Notes under the pieces: generated by a model
Databases searched by the model: none
Told to the model about the DNA's origin: nothing
The model's input: only the letters and a program-made list of their open reading frames with translations
In this document: positions 47,701 through 60,803 of the stretch, piece by piece
Layout of the letters: the number at the start of each line of letters is the position of its first letter
Position numbering within the stretch: the stretch's first letter is position 1
NCBI GenBank assembly: GCA_009792885.1
Contig: WMCF01000029.1
Coordinates: forward strand, 8,209,628-8,273,627
Length of the DNA stretch: 64,000 nucleotides
Origin: Eremophila alpestris peregrina
Taxonomy: Eukaryota; Chordata; Aves; Passeriformes; Alaudidae
Reading direction: 5' to 3'
Program-made: the position numbers and the translations under genes

Positions 47701-48845
47701 TCTGTATTGCAAGTGAACGGTACTAAATACATTACTATTCACACCATATTTGCTAACTTGTATGCCCTCAAGAAAAGTGAATATTAATCCTGAATTTCAT
47801 TTTGGCTGAAAACTGGGATACCTACTTATTGTGGGAATAATGCCTAAAAATAAAGGCAATAGATCTCTTGCATCTCCTTCTGGGTAGGTGCCACTAAATA
47901 ATTCCACTACAGCAGCAGAATTGCAGACAAATGTGTGGTTATATACCATTAACACAACATTCCTAAATTTGTACTGGGAAGTGTGCCTGTCTCTGAAAAG
48001 GGAAATAGATACAGAAAACTTCTGTTTTCTGAGGTTATTTTCTGCATATTTATTTTTTACATGGTAAACATTCTTACCTTCCTGTGCCTTATAAAAAATG
48101 TCTGATCTTTGCCATTTGCAGTGTTTATGTCTACCATAAGGCTGTGTTAACATTACAATATTTATCATATTGTGGTCTAAGTCCAGTGAGTATCAAATGT
48201 GGATGAATCATACCAGGAAAATATTTATGCATAATCAAAAAACCTGCAGCTTCCTTGCTATGAAACAGTTGAGTTCTCAATTTGCATTTCTGTGTGCTCT
48301 GATGGTTATTCCTACCTGCATGCAGGATGCATTCAGTTCAGCTCACTTCCAACAGCTCCTGAAAAAAAACACAGAATACATGAAGTACCCTGTTCCACGG
48401 ACAGAAGATATCTTTGCTGGTTGAGCTTGAGGGGAAAACTGGGTACAATTATATATTCTTTTAATTATTCATGACTTGGGTCTGAAGTGAATGTGTATAC
48501 ATTTTTCACTTATTCACTTTATAAAATTCAAAACTAAGCCCAGGAGCAGTTTTATTCTTGGCAGCATGACAAGTTTCCTTTCCTCAACGAACCAGTCAAA
48601 GGAATTGTTCCTCAGAGAGTTTGTCACGTATCCCAGAGAGGCGGGAGGGAAGCTGGCATTCATTACGCCCCTCGCCACACGGGTGTGTGTGTGCTCTCTC
48701 TCCTTCTCTCTCACTGTGACAACAAGCCCATCTCAGAGGACTGTGTTTATCCATAGCATGTGGTTTCATTTGTGTAGCTGATTTGCAGTTCATTAATCTA
48801 GAAAGCATTCTGGTAAGGATGATGCATCCATCCAGATTCTGCTTA

Positions 48846-48864
48846 CCCCCCCCCCCCCCCCCCC
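48846..48864. repeat. C19 homopolymer
   Basis: Nineteen consecutive C, unusual in AT-rich surroundings. The length is likely to vary between individuals and to be error-prone in sequencing. Confidence 0.9.
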
Positions 48865-51800
48865 GCGATGCAGCTCAGTTCAGAGAGAGGGAATTTGTGC
48901 TGTTTTGCAGAGCAACTACAGCTAAAGCAGCTCAGAAGCCAAGAGCTGATGTAAACACACACCAGGAAATTGTTTTGATCTGGCCTCTCAGGCTGCTGGC
49001 AATGCACTGTGCTTCCTTGGGAGACATGCAAATTTATGGGACACAACTTGACATGATTAAGGCAATGCATACAGAATAGGTAATTGCCCTTTGGCAAGAG
49101 AATGATGTCAAGAGCCAATGATTCTTTACATTCTTGGCAGTGCAGGTAGGATCATGATATTAGGGGCCTCTTGGAGATTCATTATAATTTAGGTGTTGGA
49201 TTAGGTATTTTTTAAACTATGTTTTCCCAACTTTTATGTGGTATTACTATTAATTGTTTGTCTTGGTGGTAAACCTAAGAACAATAGTCAATTTGTAGCC
49301 ATCAAAACCTAAATCTGTATCTGCTTATATTATGACAGCTTATGATAGTTGTTGAGTTTGGAGACGACAACAACAAAGAGGAGTTAAAATAATGCCACAG
49401 GGAAACATCAACTTCTGCTGCTCACTCACAGCAGTGGGGTTCTTCACTTTGAAATTTAATTATCAGGGATACTGACACTCCTTGTTGACAGACATGTGCT
49501 CAGAGCTCATCCACATGCCTGAGTGGAGTTGGATTCAGCTTGTGTCAGGGTTAATGAGAAATTACTGATCACTACCTGGGAATTTGGGGGTAAGAATGGC
49601 TGAACTTAAGGTGAAAGACTCCATATCCTATTACTACTCCCCTGAGCCTGCCTAGCAAATAGCTAACTGTAATGTCTTAATTAACCATGTGCTAGAATCA
49701 ACCTTATTCTCCCTTGCAAGCTGTACACATTGCTAATTACATTAAATAGGCACACAGGAGCACAAGGGAAGCAGGCTGGGGCAGTTGGGTTTCCCACTGT
49801 ACTGTAGAGAAGGCAAATCTGATGGCACTGGGAAGATGTTGGAATGGCAACCTTTCATTTAATGCAGATGGGAGGAAGGAAATCACACTCTGTATGCTGG
49901 AGAACATTACCCTTCTGACCTCCTGGACAAGGCAGGACAACAGACCCAGGGGACTGTCTTAGCCAAACTTAACAGGGGACAGAAATGCAGGGAAACAAAC
50001 TCATAGTAGAAGGACACATTATGGAGCTGTCACCTATCTGTGGTACACAGAGAGCCTGTGACACTCAGGTTCTGCTGCTCTGAGTGCTCCCCAGCCCCAC
50101 TGCCAGCACAGCCTTGCTGTGCTGGGTGCACAGTGAAACAGCAAGTGTGCTTGGAGTGTGTTGTGTTCTGCCTGTGAACAGCTGGCACATGATTCTTCAG
50201 GGACTTGTGCCATCTGGTACCGATGTGAGTCTATCATGTTACACAGTGCCTTTATCAGGAAGAGGAATTTAGAAGCACATCACAAAGCTGTGATTAGTTT
50301 GCTGGTACAAATTTGACTTTTGAACTACGAAACTGCTTCTAAAAATCACCTTCTCTGGTTTGTCCAGTACATAAGTACTTGATTTACCAGGGTCTGCTAA
50401 TTGGATAACTGAAAGTGTGTAATGAAAAAATGTGTAATTTCTTGAGGTTTTTTAGATCTAAAAAAATATAGTACCAAAGATAATTTTAGAGCTAAAATGC
50501 TCCACATTTGTTTTTTGCCATCCTCCTCCATTAGTACATAACTGCCTTTTCCTCCACTGATACCTGTCATGTTCTTCTTTAAATTCATTTTTAGTTCTCT
50601 GTTGCTTCATGTATTAAATGCAAATTTTTGAGGTAACTTCTATGTAAGCTTTCTGCATCAAGCCCTTCATGTCCAAGCTTTTATTCAGGTAGAATACTTG
50701 GATTTTATCCTGGCCATTAATTTTAATTTTCAAACAGTATTTTTTGAAGATCAGCTAAATTAAATCATTTTTGCAATTAGTGTCAAATTAATCCATAATG
50801 GAAGGTAGATAACAGCAGAGATGAAGTCCCTTAGATCTTGACAGATATCCTCATTGGGTTTAATGTTTTGTATAATATCTCCTTAACTGAGGACAGAGCT
50901 TGCCTTGATGACTTCCTTCCTCATGCCCAGGCTGCTGGCCACATAGAATAACTCTTTTCCCATTTCTGTATTCTAGAGGGAGTGCTGTTAACCCCAGTTA
51001 TATCAAAAACAATTTTGCCTTAATCAGGCCTTACTTCTGGCACTTGATATAGCTGATGGTTGCTGAAGCTCCATGGATTTTAACATACCAAGTCTACCAC
51101 AAAAAACAAAAGAACATCCACTTAAAATTCCCCTCAAGCTTGTTTTCATACTGATGGGGAAAAAGAAGTCAGATGAATAAGCTGACCAGTGGAAACCAAG
51201 GAATAGTAATCTCCAGTGGGCAAACCAGTGGAGAAAAGGAGGCTGGAAATGGATTAACAAAACCAGTCATCTTAGGATCAATTCCTGGATCAACAAGAGT
51301 TGGCTCTGAAAGGACCTGAAAATCCTAGGAGTGTGTCATTTAGACTGACCAAAATAAAAGAAAGTAAATACACTTGTACTTACATTAGGGCCACTGGAGT
51401 GGGGCTATAGATACATCTGTGCCCCAAGTGCTGTCATTTGAGGTACCTGATTCTGAGCAGCCCCTCTGCTCTGTCCTGGGATTGAACTCAGCTTCAGTTT
51501 CTCCAATGATTAAATGCTTACTCCTGTCTGCTCAGAGTCCTCAGACATTTTCATTTTCTAAGACAAATTTTTTGGGTTTTTGAATAGGCAGGGACATTGA
51601 AGTAATGATTCATTTATTCTGGCATCATATGGCATCACTTAAATGATTGGTTAAAGTCAAATCTTTTTGTGTCTGATCTGGCCTCCCTGAATTCAGTGGG
51701 AGTTTTGTTTACAGTAGTAGCATGTTAAAAAATACTGAGATTCAGGAATAGATGAATAATTTTTAGAAATTATTTGTTAAACTTGAGAAGACAAGTAAGC

Positions 51801-54800
51801 AGTTCTGCTGGGGTAAAATTCATTATCATTACTTTCTGCTTTTGGATCAACATTCCTTGTGTGCTCTGTAAATATCCTTTGGGCTTGGTCATACCCTACT
51901 AGTCTAGCAGAATTCTCAGAGAACATTAGTAGAGCTGGTGACCAAAAACCAACCAAACATAAAACCTCAAGAAAGCAGTCCACCCCCCAAAACCCCAAAC
52001 ATTACTTACTGACATCACAGGGAAACACCCCAGCTTTGAGGTGGCTAGGGCTAAACATACCAGATACATGTGGATAAAATTAAAGAAATAAAGTACTTAC
52101 GCTGGGGGTTGTAAGACCTTCAGCAAGCAAATAAGATTTTACCTTTCCCCAGCTATAAATGCCCAGTTTGTGCTGCACCTTGGCTGCTGCAGCCCTGGCT
52201 GTTGAAGTGCCCCAGCCCAAGTGCACCTTTCTGGCAGAGGCTGCCCTCCTGTAACACAGGGTGCAGAGCAGAAAGTTGGCTACTTCTCAACCACAGTTTA
52301 CAGCCTGACTTACCAGAACCAGCTCAAAGCTGTGGCAATTTAAATTAAATGACTACATCGTTAGGTTAATGAGTAAAAGCTGTCTTTGCTGGTTCCAGTA
52401 TGGAAGCAGGAACAGAACAAAGCTCCCCATAAGCACTCCTGAATTGGAGATAATGGATCAAAACCTTTTGGATGCCTTTGAAATTAAGACTGACATGTAG
52501 AAAATCTGTGTGTAGTTCTCAGTTCTGCTCTTTTTGTGACCTTGGCCAAGGAAGATCACAATCTACCCTGTGGTTCCTTATTACCTCAATTCACAAACAG
52601 TGTAGACTATAAATTCTTCTGTGAAGGATGTTGTTAGTTTTGCATAGTGAAGCCTTGGCTTTCTCTGGAGCTATTTAATGTTACTTTAGCATCAATCAAC
52701 AATGCCAAGCTATTGATTTAGGGATCATAGGGATCATTTAAATTCAGTGTTAATATTTGTTCTGCTTTACTCTGTGTGTGAACCCCACAAATGAGGAATA
52801 CTCCCAAGTCCTTGAAACTCCTTCTGTGAGTATCCTCTGGAATATTTAAGCCTTTCAATTTACTTTGTGTTGAGCTGAATGTGCGAGCTCTGCAATTAAT
52901 GAGATCTCTGAGAATGGGGATCTCTTCCTCAAATACTGTTCCTTGTAAAGTTTACACCTAAGTGCTTGTAGAGACCTAATTGTCATTTGTGGGTATCTGT
53001 CAGTTCTCTCACAGACACAGAGTGGATCTCAAATTCTGTAGAAATAGGAGAGACAAGGAATGCTGTTAAAAGTGCAGCATTTTGCAGCCAAGCGTTCACA
53101 TAGAAAATTCAATCAGTTCTAGTTATTGGCTAGAATATTTGGAAGGAGGAGATTTTTCTTGAAAACAGAACTGAAAATCCTTTGCTATTCACTCTAGGTA
53201 AGCAAAAATCAATACAGATTTGGCTAGAGGTGAATTTTGTTGGATTCATGGTCATGGGAAAGGTGAAAAGCACTGTCACACAGGACAATGTTGGGATGTC
53301 ATAAGCACCATAAGAAAATAAAAAGACAGTAAGAGATGCATCTGTTGTGCTCCACAATCTTCAATTTATCCCCCAGGCATGCAAAAGAATTGAGCAAACC
53401 AGAAAGAACCTCATATAATTGAGCAATCTAGAATATTTGCCTCAATTTCCACTGCATTTACAAACTGCTATTACTAACTATGACTCATCAAGATTAAAAA
53501 GGAAAATAGAAAATAATTTAGTCAGAGCTGTTGTCAAGTCAGTATTTAATGTTACTTTTTGTATTTGCTGTGATAAGCAGTAAAATTTGCACACTCCTTG
53601 ATAAATCATTGTTTAGCAATGTCTGGAGGGTCCAGTAAATGGTTTGAAATTGCCACAATGTAATAAATGGTTATTTGATAATGAATGAAATTGTTTGAAA
53701 ATACTGTTAAAATGTCAGGTTTTAACATATAGAACATTAGTCAAAAGGAGTGCAAACATGGAAACCATAGTGACACTATAAATATACTGCAACAAATGCA
53801 TTTATTTGTACAGGGCAAATAGTAGGTGCTGTATACAAACCAGTATAAATTGATACATGAAGTTAATTTCAATCTGTAAAAGTAATTGCATTGGTTTAAC
53901 TTATTTAACTCTCCTTACAATAATATTTATAGCAGAGCTAGAAAGTAAAGAAATAAATGATGATAAATAGATAAAATACATAGGAAATGGGAATTGTTTT
54001 CCAGTTTAATTATGCTGTCACATAAAATTATCACAGAAATACACTATGCCAACAAGAAGAATACATTAAAATCCCATTATGCTGTGCAGAATTGGCTGGT
54101 TTGTGTTGCTGTTTATTCCAGAAACAGCTTTTCATCTTTTCAACTACCATGGAAAGTTACACTTTGTAAAAAAAATCGTGGTGCAGAAAGGACAATAAAG
54201 GCTGTGCCAGCTGATTGCTGACCTGTAGAACAAAGATGAGAAGCAAGAATGTCACATCTTTCTCTTCAAGAAAAAATGTGACCACCAGCAAAATCTGAAA
54301 AAAATAAAGATACCACTCGGAACAAATAATTTTTATTCTTTTTTTTTTCCTCAAACACAACTCCACTTGGAGAGTTTTCCATGGCTATAGTCTCCATATA
54401 ATGTGCTCACATACTGTGGTGATGGGCCATTGTACAACTGTAGTAAGAGCAGGACCAACAAGCAGTCAAAACATTGTAGTAAAAAACCATTTGTGTTCTT
54501 CCACACCAGATATTTGTGGTTTCAAACTGAATTCTCTGCTATAATTTCTTTTCATGAAGCATTAATTCATGTAGTATTTTTTATCTTTTTGCTTTCTATC
54601 AACAAAATCACAGCCTCACCAGAGCCAGAAAAATACATGGATTTCTTTGAAGGGGACTTAGTTATTCTACTCTATTTTTTTTTCAGAACACTTGAAGCTT
54701 AGTTCACTTGAAAATAACTATCTGCTATATGTAGGTAAAGAATACTATAATGCTGTAGTTAATGCTAATAATATACTGCATTATTTTGACCTCTCAATGA

Positions 54801-57800
54801 TATAATAAATCTTGCTGTGTTTTTAAATTTGCAATTTCCAAATCTGAGTGATTAAGTAGGAATTGGTGCTTTACTTAATTTAAAAAAAAAAATTACTCTT
54901 TAGGATTCCAGTTGATACCTGGAAAATATATTCTTCAGAGATTGCAATTTCAGAGGAAATTTTAATAGATACTTTATTAATTTTTTAATCTTATTTTTTT
55001 AAACGTACCAAATCAGAGGCATACAAAATCTTTAGCCTCTGATTGATGAGTTTGATCAATGAGGATAAGCAATACCCTAAGCAATAAGGAAATACCTAGA
55101 ATATGAAATACCTGGGAAGAAAATTCTATGTGCAAAACCCAGAAGATCTGGCAGCTTTCTGTGTAAGATGAAATTTAGGTCATCAAAGATACTCCTAGTA
55201 CTTGCCATACCTGTGCAAATTAAATGAATGGATTAGCTCCAAAACTTTATGCCAGCTCCTTAAAATTATGTGTATGCGGCAAGAATGATTTTGTAAAGCT
55301 GTCTATTGCTATAAAAGAATGGCTATAACTAAAGTAAGCTATCATTAGACTTTGGAAAGGATCATTTATTGGACTTCAAAATGGCCTGTTATTTACAGTT
55401 CTTATTAAAAAAAAAATTGAATGTGAAACACATTCAAATTTCAGCAAAGTTGTAATACTGTTAACTTGCCTTCTGACAGTAGCAAATGATAATTTGGCTC
55501 ACAGGAATGATTTATAGCCTTTACCACATGAGCATTTCAAAAGGACAACATCAATGCACATTTATACACCTTTTTGGGATGAAGTGCTGTTCAAACGAGT
55601 AATTATTAATCATTAACATTAGATGTATCAGTAATGAACAAGTAACTGTTACAAAGACACAGAGTAAAAAAAGAACTAATAATGTCCATCAAACTGAGTT
55701 ATCAACTATTTTGCTTTATGCACAACAGCATTTATCATCAAAACCATGCAGAAATACTCAACAATAATGTTCTACACTCAGAGTGCTCTTGTCAGGTCCT
55801 TTGCCCTTCCTCCTTAATTATGGCCTCTTGGACTCCAGTGTGTCCTCAGTGGGGTCAGCAGAAACACAGCACAAGCAGAATTCAGGACCTTAGGCTGCAC
55901 ATGAGACTCTGAAAATCAGTAGCAAATTGAGGTTACACTTGAAATTCCAGTAGTGGCATTCTGTGCCTCTTCAGTGGCATAACAGAAGTAATGATTACTT
56001 TTAAAAGCATTTTCTGAGGTCTGTATTTGTCACCTTCTTATGGCAGGGTATTAATGCTACTTTCCATCATATATGCTCATACCTTCAGCAAGAGCACCAA
56101 GGTCCTCTTGTCTCTGAACATACTCCTCAAAACACAAAGAAGTAAACAGAGGTAAAAGAACCTGTTTCTGTTGCTAGGTTGTTTTGGTTTTTTTTTTCAT
56201 TTTCTAGAAAATTAAACTACCTATGTAGAGATTTAACAATTCTGTAGAAGAAAGGAAAGGCACTGTGATGGTTGTGGTATTTTAGTTTTGAAAAATCAAG
56301 ACATTTTTAAATGGCAAGTGTTGTTATAACAGAACAAACAACCCCAAAAACAAAGCATTTTCAGAAGTCATGTACAGAACTGAATCTCCAAAACTGAGGA
56401 ACTTGTTTTTCCCAAAACAGTCCCTCCACACTATCATTAAAGCAGCATATGGAATTCATGTATGTTTTTTCAGCATGAACCAGAAGTTGTGCACAGATCT
56501 CCAAGAGTTGTGTGTCCTAGACTTGAAGTGTTTTTACCAAACCTAGGAGAGAGTAAAGGAGCCAAGTGCTTCAGAAAGTCAGTCAGTGTGCTGGGAAACT
56601 GAGGGGTTTTCACCACTGTTGCATATGAGTAACTGGGGACATCTCCTGGGCAAATAGGGCCCAAAGTCATCCCATATAAAGGCCTCAGCTCAGTGTAACA
56701 TTCACTGGAGCATCCCAGTCAGAGGCAGAAGGGCCTGGCTGTGCTTCCATTCCCTGGCTGGGAAGGCCCAGGCAGTGCTGTGGATTTGCTGTGGTGCTGC
56801 TGGGAAGGACACACAGGTTATGCCACTGGTTCTGTGGATCAGCATTTTCAGCAAGGGTCCTCTGCCAGCCTCTTGTCTTCTGGTTTGTCAGCTGTGCATT
56901 GATTCAGGTACAGAATGACCTAAGCTCTTAAATAGATTCTGGGAGGAATTTTACACCTGCCAGGCCAGATCTTCCTTTGAGCTGATGGAACCATAAATAT
57001 GAAGTGTTCCTGTAGGTTCTGTCTGTGGAAAATTCAACCCACTTTCAAGGTTCAGCCAGATAAATGACTCAGGTCATTTTGATCATTAGCCAAAGTGCAG
57101 AAAAAAAATATTTCCTTCCCTGTCTATTTGAAGCTTATATAACTATATACATATACACACATTTACATAATATACACATACAAAACATTGCAAATGTTGA
57201 CAGCTTCACTAGGTCATTTTGTTTGAATAGCAAAGCAGCAAACAAAAGGATTCTAAACAAAAGGATAATCCAATTTCATTGCTAAAATCTAAAGTGAATG
57301 TAATGTTTCTTACTACTTGTGAATAACTGCTATCTGAAAATATGAATCTATTTCTATTATTAAGCAGGTGATCACTCAGTGCATAATAGGAGCTAGCAAT
57401 TAGTGTATGTAAATCAATTAAGACAGCAGCATCTCAATGGCTGTTCTGCATAGAGGAATAGTTAATTTGTAGGAGTATTTTTCCAGTCCAGATTTTTAAA
57501 AGTCACGTTTTCTACTGCTGAAAACCTCAACACCTTTAACATTTGTTGTGCATTTTATGATTGTTCTTAATGCCCTTGCAAACACATGTAATAAAATGCT
57601 AACAAACCACCATCCACTACTTAATTATGTTTATCTAGATGGATAAAGTTGAGGTGGGGGAAGCCTGTGGTAAAAATATTGTTTCCCACTTGGTAAACAG
57701 AGAGAGACTACATTTACAGCTTAATTATTCCTTGTAATGCTGTAAGAGAAATCTTCCTGTTAATCATACTTGGGAGCAGAGTTGATAAAAAATAATTCTG

Positions 57801-57806
57801 GGTGGG

Positions 57807-57866
57807 GTTTTTCTGTTTGGTTTTTTGTTTGTTTGTTGTTTTTTGTTTTTTTTTTTTTTTTTTTGT
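57807..57866. repeat. T/G-rich low-complexity tract ending in T19
   Basis: A mixture of T runs with single G or GG ('gtttgtttgttgttttttg') passes into T19 (57846-57864). It could be the reverse of a poly(A) tail of an old retrocopy, but no adjacent gene-like sequence is seen. Confidence 0.75.
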
Positions 57867-60774
57867 AGTAAGGTTTTAAAAGTATGTTAAAACTCACAGT
57901 TAAATCCACCTCCCCTCCAGTAGGGGATTTAAATGTTTATGAAGCTTCATTGGGAACTACGCAGGAAGCTCCTCTGAGAATGATGAAACACCTATAAGAC
58001 AAGACAAATATCTCAAAAACTAATGCTATATTGCCTTCAGAAACTGTGCCTATAGAAAATATCAGAATAATTTGTCTTAATTAAGAGAAATACTTCTATG
58101 TTTCAGCAACCAAGTACAAGAAAAATAGAGGTCAGTTCTAGAAAACTACTAAATTCCTACAGATTATTTGTGTGCACAGTCATGGCCATGTGATTAAAAA
58201 CTGCAGTTTACATCTACTTGTATTTTTCAGTGCTCCATTTGGAATGTTTTAATAGTGATTTTTCAAAGCCAAATCCATGCCAATTGCCATGGACCACAAG
58301 ACATTAAAAACAAAAATCAGAAATCGTGTCTTGTAGCACAGTTGACTCTCATTGCAAAGATAGCCTAGGAAGTGACTGCTGAGAATCATCAACCAACCTT
58401 CCTAATGTATTCTTCAGTAGTGACTGCAGAAACATTCAGTGCAGGGAATGTATTGTCACATTGAATTTGTGGAGTTACACCCATGGCAATGCCTCCTTTT
58501 AATGCTGCAGCTGATGATCTCCATAGGTGTGAGATAAATCCAGACATCAATCACTGCATTTGCAATGGACAGCTTGGCAAAAGAGTATTGGCATATCTGT
58601 CATTGCTCTAGCCAGCTGTGATTTGATTAACTTCTGTGTTAACTAGCTAACAAATTGCTATCTGCTGTGTCGTTGGAAGTAGAGACTGAAAAGTTACTCC
58701 CAGAGTACCTTCTAGTCTTGGCACAAAGTCTGCCTGAGTTGCATGAACACAAAAAAAATCACACCAACATCTAAAAAGGTGTCTGAACACTGGGTATGCA
58801 GTGCAGTAATAAAATACTTTTCCTTCCCCACCTCCCATATGGGACTAACCTGTAGTTTGTTAAGGCCTGGTAAGGAAAAAAAAGAAAAATATCCTTTATG
58901 TACAAGGGTTGAAAATCTGGTCAGTGAAGATATAAGCAGAAAAAGCTTAATCCAGAATCCCATACACAGATATTGCTAAAATCTCATTTATCAGCCTAAC
59001 TAACATGTTGCATTAATAATTTTTGCATGGATTTGAATTTTTACTACAAGATTACTTATGTAAACTTAGTAATTAACTCATGACCATTTGCTTTCAATTT
59101 CCTGGATATTGGTGTAGTTCTTGGGTAGCTTATTATGAAATGTTAAAGAATTACATTAGAAGTTTTAACAGTTAAATTAGTAGTTAAAGAATTATGTTAG
59201 TAGTTCTTGAGGGTATCTTTGTGTTGGAAAAGACTATACCTTGAAAAAACAGCTGGAAAAGTTTGTTTTCTTCTTGAAAAATAATTTGTGAGAAACAAAG
59301 CAGATATTTATTTCCATGGTTCTCTATGAATCACTAGGCTGCAATGAAGAATCTGTAACAGAAAAGAAGTAATAATCAATTACCAGTTGTTTTTCCACTT
59401 TTGTCTTTACTCAGACCAATTTTCCACTAATTGCATTGATATTTGACTATGTAAACACAAAATAAAACTTTAGGATTAAGCCATTGCTGTTATAAATCCT
59501 ACTAAATTAAACTAAACCAGTTTTGTTATTCTAGATCTGGATTAAAGGGTCTGACACCAAAGGGCAGCTTTGATGCCTCAGTTTAACCTTAGGCCTACAG
59601 CCATAATTTTGTTGAATTAAAAATTTAAATTTAAAAAATCTAAATCCCAATGCATCTTTTACTTAGGATGTACTACACATGGCTTTATCAAATTCTGGTC
59701 TAATTGCACTGGTGTTACATGAAATGCATGTAGGCTGTATTTTTTACATTTTCTTACCCTGTGCAATGGTAATGCTGAGTAATAGTAAGAGAGCAGAAGC
59801 TGGTATAATGGGAACCTTCTGCTTTTTATAACATGGATTGTTACAACATTTATGTTACAAAAATGCTACAGAGAGACTTAGCAAATTTCATTTGTAATGT
59901 CAAGCTACAGTAAGGAAAGGTGTTATTCAATATTTGCAAATGATATTAAGTCCTTAACAGGAAGCTTCAGTGGAAACTTAAATATCATTATCAGAAAGAA
60001 TATGTTAAAAATATTTGTCTAAATCATAGTAAAATTTTAGTTCACAGAGCTGTAAGTGTAGAATGTCTCTCTTGGCAATGTCTAGTCTCAGTCCTTTGCT
60101 CCTGAGACAAAAGTTCCTGTTATCACCCACACGTGACTGAAATTTCATTGGCAGAACTTGAAACTCTGAGATTCCCTTACCTTTGGAAATTATTTATATG
60201 TGAGCAGGGTGGACACAATACAGCAAACAGGGTGAACACAGTGTTGTTCATAAACTGCAATTTTTGATCTTGCCACAATTCTACACTAAACACCAAATGG
60301 AAACGGTCACTTCAGGTAGCAGCAAATTTAGAATCAAGGCAGGGAAAAAAATATCTGCATTTGAGTGATTTGCAGGAAACCTAACTGAGAAAAAATGCCC
60401 CATCACTGTCGAATGAATATTCTATCAAAAGTGCAGTCACATTGTGTTCTATTGAGATTAACTTGATCTGCTGAATGCTGTGAAATTTATTTCAGTGGCC
60501 TATGACCACCATACATCAGCATCCGACCCCTATCTATATAAAACAATAAGCATGATCTTAAGGCTGTCTTAAAGGCTGTCTGAGAGATGCATATTTACTG
60601 ACATATAACCTGACTAAAGCCAAACATCATTACCCCTGTGACTGATTGGAGGGCAGTCATAACTTAACAGTTTTATTTCCCTTCTACAGCTGAGCTCCTT
60701 GACCATGCTGGCTGAGCTGACACGGCATTTCAAGTCTTGTTACCAGCTCAATGGTTCTCTTATTTAGAAAAAAA

Positions 60775-60803
60775 GGGGCAGGGGGGTGGGGGGGATATAG
60801 GGA
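60775..60803 (+). repeat. G-rich tract, potential G-quadruplex
   Basis: Runs of G4, G6, G7 and G3 separated by CA, T and ATATA. It fits a four-run quadruplex pattern and is isolated in AT-rich DNA. Confidence 0.65.
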
